Assembly: GCA_037447655.1 (NCBI GenBank)
Contig: JBBHKE010003386.1
Location: forward strand, 85,520 to 102,727
From: Zygnema cylindricum
Lineage: Eukaryota; Streptophyta; Zygnematophyceae; Zygnematales; Zygnemataceae
Direction of reading: 5' to 3'
DNA length: 17,208 bases
Both the position numbers and the translations under genes were made by a program. Of this stretch, positions 8,876 through 16,740 are shown piece after piece. Under the pieces are notes generated by a model. That model was not told the origin of the DNA. It saw nothing but the letters and a program-made list of their open reading frames with translations, and did no database searches. The first letter of the stretch is position 1; each line of letters starts with the position of its first letter.

Positions 8876-10729
8876 ATGTCCGAGGAATCCGTCCCAGTGG
8901 CATCTATTTTTGATTCTCCACTTAAAGGACCAACGGAGGAAACCGCTCCTCCATTTCCCCCTAGCTTGACTCTCGAGCAATTTCCCTTTTTGGTCAAGGT
9001 CGCTAGGACCCAAGCCGAGGAGAGGAAGAAAGCGTTCCCTACAACGCGCAAAAATGGGTTGGCCCATAAAGAGCCATTCTCTGGTCACTTTCCGGAAGTT
9101 GGCCTCCATACACGATCTAAGGTTCCTAAGGCCGAAATTTTCATCGACCCTAAGATTTTGGCACATCCTTGTTGGCCTTGTCAAAAAGAAGTCCTTGCCC
9201 TTCACAATTTGCATGAGTTGAAGGTAAAGAAGTTGGTGCTGAAGGTGTCGCGGTCAGATCTAGCCCGGGTAGTCTGACCTGTGGGAGGGGTAATGGAGAT
9301 CTTGAGGAGATCTTCTGAAAGCAGTTATTCTCAATCTAATCAAGACCGACCCTCGAGGGTGCTAGCTTTATACCCTCAGCTCACTCAGTCCCAAGATATT
9401 GCTACCAGTTATCATTCTAGAGGCTGAACCACTTCTCGAGCCCGTGCCTGAGAGGTACCAGCAGGGAGAATCTCAAGATTCTCGGAACGTGAAGAGGTCC
9501 GACCACCGGGACAGTAAAGGGAGGTTTAGGCCAATACTCAAGGAGGAAACATCCCCTCCTGTAACAGCGACCTCCATTAGGGAGCCTCCTCGCGCAACAC
9601 CAACAGCTCGGCCTTCAGGAGGGTAATGGTAGATAGAACCGACCAATCTAGAGGTTTCGGGTATGGGCATAGAGGATTTGACAAGGGTAGTTAGCTGTGC
9701 ATAGAAATTGGTGAATCTTTCGAAATCTCAAAGGCAGGCTGCGGCGGGGGCCAGACTTGTCACCATAGATTGGGAGGCCTTAGAGGAGGAAAAAAATAAA
9801 TTATGGGAACAATAATTAAATCATATTCGCGAGGCTTGGCGTAGGTTAGTGGGGCTTCTTAGCAAGCAGATTTTCACTTCTCCCAGAAAACCTTCTCATG
9901 TCGAAGAGCTGATTCTTGAAAGAGCTCCTCCCTCCAAGACTCAGCCCAAGATCACTCTATCCCAAACTGAACGGGAATCTCCTCTTCAGCAGGAAAAGGG
10001 GGGTATCATAAGAACTTATAGGGAGGGTTTCGGAGCAGATCTACTTTTTGAATTTGGTGCTTTTTCTTGGGAGTTGCCCACCTTTGTCTCAGTGGCGGTC
10101 TCCTTCGTCGTGGAAACTTTGGTAGAATTACAACCGGAAAAAGGTACACATTTCCTTAGGACGGTCCACTTTTCCATCTTCCCCTCCCAGACAATCTCGT
10201 GATCCTCCTTCTTTCCTCCGCCCCCTTTTTCTCTGTCCCCGGAGCATCTAGCCTACCCTAAGGACAATCCTGTAGCACCTTCTGGGTCAGTGTTTGGACC
10301 CCTTGCTTCATCCGCCTTACCCGAGAACACCATTCCTGCCTATTCACCACCGCATTCGCATTCCCATCTTCCAGCTCTGAACTGACACCCTCAGTTTGAT
10401 CAGGATGTACTTCTAGAGGGCTAACACAATATCCCAGGCGAGGTCTACCACCTTTTCGTTCTTTGTCGTCCTCTCAAGGTTCCCTGCCAAAATGACCAAC
10501 TCTCCAAATTCCACCCGTGGGAACAGGTCATCGGATTAGACCCACTTCTAAACCTCATGAATCAAGGACCACAACATGGGAGAACTACAACCCTCCCGCC
10601 AAATATTTAGCTGTTAAGCCTTCTTCAGTGGGGAGGGGATCCACCGTTTTTAATTCCGCACCTTTTTTTGGAAAAAGAGGCGGTACCGATCCCGAGGAAG
10701 AAGACCCAAGTGTCATCTTGAAACTTTGA
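8876..10729 (+). pseudogene. Unrecognised broken + strand polyprotein-like gene (gag-like?)
   Basis: The ATG at 8876 sits in an A-rich, plant-like context and opens a 133-codon frame rich in Pro, Lys and Arg ('PPFPPSLTLEQFPFLVK'). After a TGA at 9275-9277 the frame remains open to about 9410. Coding character then continues in a second frame from 9390 to 10202, broken by a TAA and TAG near 9624-9632, a TAG near 9696 and a TAA near 9813. This part has a charged, helix-prone section ('IDWEALEEEKNKLWEQ') flanked by Pro/Ser/Arg-rich stretches. A third open block at 10517-10729 is again Pro/Gly/Ser-rich. The whole fits a ~600-residue hydrophilic protein, such as the gag part of a retroelement inserted opposite to the copia relics. 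No zinc knuckle, protease or polymerase motif is seen, and I do not recognise the family. Confidence 0.45.
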
Positions 10730-10871
10730 GACCTCCATTGGCCCTCAGAGTTGGCAGATCCAAAAGCAGCTAATCTAGATAGTGTTGACTCCTAACTTGA
10801 TGTAAACACAAATTAGTGACCCTTTGACAGTCAAAACCCCAATACAACTTCACTTTGTGAAATAACAATTT
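10730..10871. other. Junction between + strand tract and second copia gag
   Basis: About 140 bases of AT-rich sequence with no motif recognised. In the minus direction the gag frame of the neighbouring relic stops at 10872. Confidence 0.4.
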
Positions 10872-11560
10872 CTATGTGCTGAGTTCCAAGACAGAATGCA
10901 AAGTTAGAATATGAGATTTTGACACATTCACCCTGTCACTTCCCCTACGAAGCTCCAAAGTGCTTTTCCTTATAATAATTATTCCCATGGTAAAGCTCCA
11001 AGTCCATGGGAAGCCATCCATTGCCTGCATACGACAAATGATGTTTTTGAACTCATCTGGGAGTTTCATGAGTAGTTTATTAATCTTCCTCTCCTCTGAC
11101 TCTACATATCGCGCACTTGCAAGCTCAACATATAACGGAGTAGTATCATTGCAAAACTCTATCATGCTACAGCCTATATAAACATATGCCTCTATTTCAT
11201 GTTTTGCTAATTGGTGCCTCTAAATAGTCTCACTTTTATAAATCTGACTTAGTGTTTCCCCAATTTCCGAAGACTAGGTTAGATTCAAAAGAGTGATAGC
11301 TTTGGACTTAGACAAATTTCTAAGTATGAGATGTTTTGCTATAGTGTTTTAACACTCCCAGATTTTAATATCATTTTCTTCAGTTTTACTTATAACCCCT
11401 CTTAGTGGAGCTGTGGCGGAGAGCCTAGATCCCCTCACCATAGGTGTCCCTTTATTCTTCTCCCCACTTCCCCCTTTGATGGCAATAATTTTCATTTCAG
11501 CTTTCGTTGCATCTGAAATATGGCTAGTTTTGTGGGAAGCCCCAAATGAACCGCCGTAGT
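10872..11560 (-). pseudogene. gag: Second copia gag relic, homologous to the one at 6970-7941
   Basis: One - strand frame runs from about 11560 to 10872 with only three in-frame stops (TAA near 11348-11350, TAG near 11270-11275, TAG near 11222). Its blocks parallel the other relic in order: 'SKTEENDIKI' with 'QKTEANDTEI', 'LSQIYKSETI' with 'LVNIYKSGTI', 'EAYVYIGCSM' with 'QAYMYKGGKM', and 'INKLLMKLPDEFKNII' with 'VNTLLMKLQDDYENIV'. It is therefore a UBN2-type capsid region of a related but distinct copia family. No zinc knuckle or protease follows below 10872, so only the gag part survives. The first ~35 residues upstream of 11560 are of unclear origin, and the frame then enters the repeat copy at 11590. 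Confidence 0.8.
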
Positions 11561-11589
11561 GAGTTCCACCAAATCTTAGTGGCGGACAC

Positions 11590-11873
11590 TGTTGAGCGTG
11601 CGTGATTAACGTGAAGGAAGGGCCCACAGCCCAGAGTCGTCGCAATTAGAGTCCTGCAAATAAACCCCGAATGCGAGGGCTTCCCAAAATAATCATCATG
11701 CCCACTGCTGCCCGCATCCCTCCCATGGATATGCATGCAAAAATGGGAGAGAGGCATTAGCAGGGAATAGGGATGAGGGCAAAGGGGAAGGCGAAAGTTA
11801 TCCCCTCCTCCTTCCTCCCCCCCCCCTTGCTGGGGGAAGGGATTAGGCACTCGGTAATAGGGCTTTTATCCTA
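11590..11873 (-). repeat. LTR-like repeat, copy A (matches 13063-13345)
   Basis: About 284 bp that align along their full length with 13063-13345, about 90% identical by eye with only one or two single-base indels. Similarity stops abruptly at the left end; at the right it extends only about 6 bp (an AAAT/GG-type sequence) beyond the LTR-like border. On the - strand it would start TA (TG in the other copy) and end CA. No 5-bp target-site duplication flanks it (GACAC on one side, ATTTC on the other). It is probably a degraded LTR of the same gypsy family, separated from its element. A run of about ten C lies inside near 11817-11826. Confidence 0.7.
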
Positions 11874-11879
11874 ATTTCC

Positions 11880-13062
11880 TGCTTTGTCTACGGGAAGTCT
11901 ATAGCATTTGTTCCCTCAAAACCCACTGTCCTGATCCGAGGGAGAGGTTTTAGTTTACTCTGGAACCGTAACTCCAAAGCAAAGAGAACTCTAGAAAAAG
12001 ACAGAAATGCACTATCACGTAGAATATATATAAATAAATATGATTGACTTTCCAAATTTAACCATATCACCTTGCCCCAGAAAAGAAAATAAAAGATATA
12101 AAATGTGAAATGTAGCAAAACGAGCTCAACCTACCCCATCAATCAACGATGAGAATGAGAAAAAGGCGAACCCTCTCCAGATAGTATCGTCAAAAAAATA
12201 TGGTACTCCCGCAACCTTCGGTGTTCGCATCTCGGAACCGACCAGAATCTTCTCGGTTCCAAACAACAAAAAGTCCAAAATCACCCAAAAAGGAAGATAG
12301 TGCCAACTACCTGCTCGGACTGTGACTTCCACAAAAGACAGATCTAAAACCAAGATGGCAATAGAGTCGAAACAACACAAAGATTCTCTAAAAGAAGGTT
12401 TGTTGGAATTTCTAGGGGTTTTCACAAGAGACAGTACTGAAAAGCAACCTGTCTTCTTTGACCCCAAGTGCCTTATACATCAAAGTTTGTCAAATTGCGA
12501 GTTCAAAAGTCAAAGCTACGCTATTAACTAATGAGCGGCGAGCAAGTGTAATTGAATTGACACAAGACAAATTAATCAATACTAAACTCGGGGCAAAAAG
12601 TTTTGCTCCCGACTGTGGATAGATCCACGGCGGGAAGTATTTATTCGGTCCACAATTATAAGACAAAATCCCGAAAATGACACTAAATTGCCAGACTTTG
12701 ACCTAACGTAATAAATGGACGAAAAGTCAGCTGAGACTGAACTAAATTTCTACTGACGGCTACCAGTATAATCTAAATGCAAATCCGAAAATTTACGTGG
12801 CAATCCACAATGTACCCCCCACGAGGGCTGGTGGCAAATGGCTCCTTGTAACGGAATTGGAATTGTTCAGACGGTAGAACTTTGTCATCCGGCCTCCGTT
12901 TGGCGCCAAATAAAGTGCAATCCGCTCAGTTTATGAAATACAAGGATCTCGTCTGGCTTGGTGCCCTCACTTATCCGTACTTTGAGGACCGTACATGGAA
13001 AAATGGGCGCGGAATCCTTGGTGATATAAAGGCATGCCTGAAAAGCACATGAGCTTGACAGC
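11880..13062. other. Segment between the two LTR-like copies, no gene recognised
   Basis: About 1.18 kb with no transposon protein motif. A 113-codon frame on the - strand (12467-12126) and a 76-codon frame (12118-11888) show no recognisable domain. Small sequence features are a perfect 12-bp palindrome TTTGGCGCCAAA at 12899-12910 and the inverted repeat GTGGAT-AG-ATCCAC at 12615-12628. If copies A and B are LTRs of one short element, this would be its non-coding interior; otherwise it is flanking DNA of the gypsy insertion. Confidence 0.4.
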
Positions 13063-13345
13063 TGTCGAGCGTGCCTGATTAACGTGAGGGAAGGGCCCAA
13101 AGCCCAAAGTCGTCGGCATTGGAGTCCTGCAAATAAACCCCGAATGCAAGGGCTTCCCAAAATAATGATCATGCCCAATGCTACCCGCATCCCTCCCATG
13201 GACATGCATGCAAAAATGGGAGAGAGGTATGAGCAGTGAATAGGGATGAGGGCAAAGGGGAAGGCGAAAGTTATCCCCTCCTCCTTCCTCCCCCCCTCTG
13301 GCCGGGGGAAGGGATTAGGGTCTTGGTAATAGGGCTTTTATCCCA
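13063..13345 (-). repeat. Putative 3' LTR of the gypsy element, copy B
   Basis: On the - strand this starts TGGGATAAAAG immediately after a polypurine tract and ends CTCGACA, giving the usual TG...CA termini over about 283 bp. It lies about 60 bases after the end of gypsy pol, where a 3' LTR is expected. A second copy is at 11590-11873. The exact ends are inferred from where the two copies diverge and could be off by a few bases. Confidence 0.7.
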
Positions 13346-13361
13346 ATTTCCCCCCCCTCTT
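13346..13361 (-). promoter_or_regulatory. Polypurine tract (plus-strand primer site)
   Basis: The - strand reads AAGAGGGGGGGGAAAT directly before the TGGGATAAAAG start of the putative 3' LTR. A purine run abutting the 3' LTR is the RNase H-resistant primer for second-strand synthesis in LTR retrotransposons. Its position between pol and the LTR supports both calls. Confidence 0.7.
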
Positions 13362-13420
13362 AGTCAACTGTGACTAAGATATGGAAACAATTACCCGCTC
13401 CATTCGCAGTTCCCACAGAA

Positions 13421-14800
13421 CTAGATGATGGAGGGTATAGGGTGTGGCTCCCAAGAGAAGGGGAGACAGGCTGAATGCCTACACTGACCACACACATTGC
13501 AGATCAATAAGTAGTGCAGCTGGGACGACTGATTGCAAGCTGATGAATAGGAGGGAGGATGGGCAGAGTAAGTTAAGTGGAAAGTTGGTTCGTCTTCCAA
13601 TCCCCAAAGATGGCAGGGGGCCACATTGATCTGATTCTCTTTAATTCGTCGACCATCTTTCCCCTCCAATGTAACAACCCCTTTGTTGGACACCTCGACC
13701 ACTTTCAATATTACTCTCCCAGCATAAATATCCAGCTTGTCCTTCTTCTATTGCATTCGATATACAAAGTCTCTCGGCATAAATCGTCGCTGCCGGAGCA
13801 CATAATTCCCACTCCGGCGCTGAGAATACCACAATTGATCTCGGTTTTGAGCCGCCTGCAAATTGACTATGGCGAGAGGCATATCTCGGTGGAATACCTT
13901 GGCCCTGTTGGCGATCAGTTTTTCGACTGTCCCCTTGTCATCTATCTCCGGTATGACCACCGCTTGGGCCGATGCAACTCAGGCAAGATGGGATGTCGTC
14001 ATAATAGAATGAAATAAGGGTTGTAGGAGTGGAGAGAAGCCTGCTTGCTAAATTTGTAACCCATAGCAATCCAAGGCACTTTTCTGTCCCACTCCCCCAA
14101 ATCTTCTTCCAGGGCATATTTTCGTAGTGACCGCTTCAGTGTCTATACGCACCTTTCGGCTAAATTGTCGGCTTAAGGGTGGTCACGGCTGGTCAGCCGA
14201 TGGTCGACCAAGCATTATTCCAAGAGGTTGGAAAAATTCTCCGGCAAATTCGGAGCCTTGCTCGGTGCGTTCTTGCGCAGGCGCTCTGAATTTGGCCAGC
14301 ACCCTTTGCAAAAAGGCATTGGCAATTGCCTTGGACTCCTTCCCAGGCAAAACCACCAACTTGATCCACTTGGAAAAATGTTCTATCATGACCAGCACAA
14401 AGTCGTTCCCCCACCTGCTGGTCGGAAGAGGTCCCAAAAGATTCAACGACCACCGATAAAACATCCCTCGGATAGGCAGCGAATGAAGCTCAGTCTCACC
14501 CTTCTTGTCAAAAACTGCCTTAACGTGATCGCATGATGAGCAAGTTTGCACAATTCGGTTGACTTGAGTCCGCAACCCATGTCACCAATAAGAGCCCGTA
14601 ACCAAGGAAGTGGTTTGCTTTAGTCCGAAGTGTCCACATTGCCGATGGAGATTAGAAATCAAAGTTTCTCGATCAGAGGGGGGAGGAACCACTTTCCTCG
14701 TACCGTTTGACCATTTCCGAAAGAGAACGCCTCTGTCCGAATCATACGCAGCCATCCGGGTCTGTACCCGAGATAAGGGAACTTTAGTCAAGTGGGGATG
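13421..14800 (-). pseudogene. gypsy integrase and pol C-terminus, catalytically dead
   Basis: Integrase joins element cDNA to host DNA. The zinc region reads 'LHRQCGHFGLKQTTS' then 'CSSC' (His/His/Cys/Cys in place), with a TGA at 14582-14584 after 'YW', where a second Trp is expected. In the core, 'RWSLNLLGPLP' has Asn (14441-14443) in place of the first catalytic Asp, and 'TEQGSEF' has Glu (14261-14263) in place of the second. The Glu in 'LAERC' (14155-14157) is kept but in a shifted frame. 'TLKRSLRKYALEEDLGEWD' follows. The original frame resumes near 13960 with 'VVIPEIDDKGTVEKL', a TAG at 13748-13750, then 'LEGKDGRRIKENQINVAPCHL', cut here into its usual C-terminal pattern. No chromodomain is visible. 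A stop near 13421 precedes the polypurine tract. Confidence 0.9.
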
Positions 14801-14839
14801 AGATGACCCTTACTGGATAGATAAGACAGCATCGGGGTT

Positions 14840-15600
14840 GTTTTAGATGTCCTTCCGTCCGGCCCCTATGGGCGCCTGCCCCTCCACATCAGCAGAGAAA
14901 GTTGACAGTTCCCCCCCAGATTGGGGAAGCCAGATGAAAACGGAGGAGGCTCGAATGATTCCCAAGCTGATCTCAGGGTCCTCATCATGCCGAGCCCCAG
15001 TAGAATCCATGGTGGAGGGATCAGGATTCCGGCTAAGTCCGTCAGCATTCCGATGGATCTCTCTTGCCCTATGAACAATGTCGAAATCATATTCCTGTAG
15101 GATAAGAACCCATCTGGCGAGTTTGCCGGTCAACTTACTATTTTCCATGATCCATTTCTAGGGTTGGTGATCCGTAATCAGTGTGAAATGGACACCATAC
15201 AAATAAGGCCGGAAATGTTGGATGGCCCAAACCGCTGCGAGTTACTCTCCATGGTAACTGCTATAATTCCCTTCAGCCCTATTGTTGCTCCGGCTGGCGT
15301 AGGCCACCACATATTTAGCTCCGGCATCATCGACTTGAGCCAGAACCGCTCCCAATCCAAACCGGCTCCAATTAGTATAAAGGAGGAAAGGTCTTTCGTG
15401 ATCAGGCATCTGGAGCACGCGGTGTTGCTTTATAGCATCCTTGAAGAATTGGAAGAAGATTTGTTGTTCTTTGGCCCAATGCCACTCTTGGTCCTTCCGC
15501 AGTAGCTGGTTAACGGGCTGGGCGTGACTACTGAACTCGGGGATAAACCGCCGATAGTAATTGGCCAAACCTAGAAAAGTGCGAAGGGCCGAGATGTCCT
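14840..15600 (-). pseudogene. gypsy RNase H (with RT connection), active-site Asp changed
   Basis: This domain would remove the RNA template during reverse transcription. The connection is marked by 'FLGLANYYRRFIPEFS' (about 15530-15580) and 'PVNQLLRKDQEWHW'. RNase H begins 'RPFLLYTNWSRFGLGAVL', where family members have Asp in the LYTD position; here the codon at 15371-15373 is AAT (Asn), one G-to-A change away. The second acidic residue (Glu in 'SYHGELLAAVW'), 'ITDHQP' and the final 'HRNADGLSR' Asp are retained. A TAG near 15160 interrupts between 'DHQP' and 'KWIMENSKL'. The following ~80 residues lead to integrase in the same frame, with two more stops near 14840 and 14815. Confidence 0.92.
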
Positions 15601-15759
15601 ATGGTGGGGGAAGAGCGTCAAGGGCTGCCACCTTAACCATGTGAGGACCCATAGTCCCGGGTGTCACCTCAAGTCGAGGTAAATGATTTTCTGCACCCCA
15701 AAAATGCCATTGCCCGGGTGACATTTCAAGCATGCTGCTCGGATTGCCTGGAGAACGAT

Positions 15760-16450
15760 CTAGATATTTTCTAGGTATTCATCAAAAGTTTTTGAGAATA
15801 TAATAACATCATCAATATAGCACCGGGCACAATCGATTCCTCGGAGTGTTTCCTCCATGGCCCGTTGGAATTTTGCCAGTGCATTCTTAAGCCCGAAGGG
15901 CATGTAAATCCATTCATAAAGTCTGGAACCCGCCCAAAATGCAGTTCTCTCCCGGTGCTTCGGTTCCATTGCAATCTGGTGGAAACCATTCTTCTTGTCC
16001 AGAGTGGAATATATAGTGGCGCTTGCAAGAGAGTCGAATATCTCTTACGGAGTCGGCATCGGATACCGGTCAGAGATGGTGGCCGTGTTCAGCATGCGAT
16101 AGTCTCCACACACCGGAAATCTACAGTTTTCCCGAACGAGTCCTTTTTGGGAGGGAGGACTGTCGTGGAAGCGAACCCTTGAAGTCCTGTACTTTCCTGA
16201 ACCACTCCGGCTTCCACCAGAGTCTGGACTTTAGCCGTGATGAATTCCTTTTCTTTGAAACTGAGAGGATACTGCTTCTGCCAAACAGTAGCCGTCTCGT
16301 CGATCAAATTGATTCGGAAAGGTGTTACATTGTAGATACCGACATCTGTTTCTGACCATGAGAACACCAGTTTGTTTTCGGCCAACACCTCCGAGAGTCG
16401 AGCCTTCTGCTAGGGGTCCAACTGCTCCCCCAGGATCCAATCCATTTTCC
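15760..16450 (-). pseudogene. gypsy reverse transcriptase, YIDD motif intact
   Basis: RT copies element RNA to DNA. The N-terminal part (frame from about 16450) shows 'FSWSETDVGIYNVTPFRI', 'WQKQYPLSFKEKEFI', 'AGVVQES' and 'PPKKDSFGK', the usual gypsy opening. A single-base deletion near 16115 shifts the frame inside 'FRVCGDYRMLN'. A TAA at 16045-16047 follows 'RYPMPTP'. The next frame carries 'YSTLDKKNGFHQIAME', 'TAFWAGSRLYEWIYMPFGL' and the catalytic 'CYIDDVIIFSKT' (Asp pair at about 15808-15813). 'FGLKNALAKFQ' replaces the usual N-A-P-A-T-F-Q. A TAG follows 'YLENI', and a frame change near 15760 leads to the connection domain. It is recognisable over its whole length but not functional. Confidence 0.93.
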
Positions 16451-16454
16451 TTGG

Positions 16455-16740
16455 CTCTACAGCAGCCCAAGCTTCCGGTGGTCTACCCTTGAGGTTAATG
16501 TTGAATTCCAACCCTACCGATGGATTTGCCCTTACCTCTCTGGCTAGGAAACTGCTGCTGAGAACTTACACTAGACTGTCACCATCGGAGCTGCTGTCCC
16601 CCCCCATTAGGAAAAGGTGTGGCGGTAAAATGTGAAGTTTGGTTTTTCTTCTCCTTTCTCTCCCCCCCTCAAGCTGCAAAGTTGCCTGCGCCGCTAATAA
16701 CTGAGGAGCTTGAAGGTAAATAACTCTATATTCTGGGGAC
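16455..16740 (-). other. Linker between methyltransferase-like segment and RT, no protease motif seen
   Basis: The frame leaving the methyltransferase-like part continues as a Gln/Ala-rich stretch ('QAPQLLAAQATLQLEG') and a Lys/Glu-rich stretch, then meets several stops. Just before RT the readable block is 'NINLKGRPPEAWAAVEPRK'. No D-[ST]-G aspartic protease motif is visible here, so the protease either lies upstream of the window or has been lost. G7-G8 runs at about 16597-16604 and 16663-16669 are likely places for slippage indels. Confidence 0.5.

Noticed and set aside
11524-11850. 108-codon - strand frame across repeat copy A
   Set aside because: The equivalent frame is broken in copy B (13063-13345), so it is not a conserved coding region of the repeat.
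12126-12467. 113-codon - strand frame between the LTR-like copies
   Set aside because: No domain, homologous block or supporting context is seen; length is within chance for this region.
13421-13640. Chromodomain at the end of gypsy pol
   Set aside because: The frame after the APCHL-type motif shows none of the aromatic-cage pattern of chromodomains; it is short and Ser/Cys/His-rich.
13577-14017. 146-codon + strand frame
   Set aside because: It is antisense to the gypsy integrase C-terminus, whose - strand motifs are clear.
15164-15505. 113-codon + strand frame
   Set aside because: It is antisense to the gypsy RNase H region, whose - strand motifs are clear.
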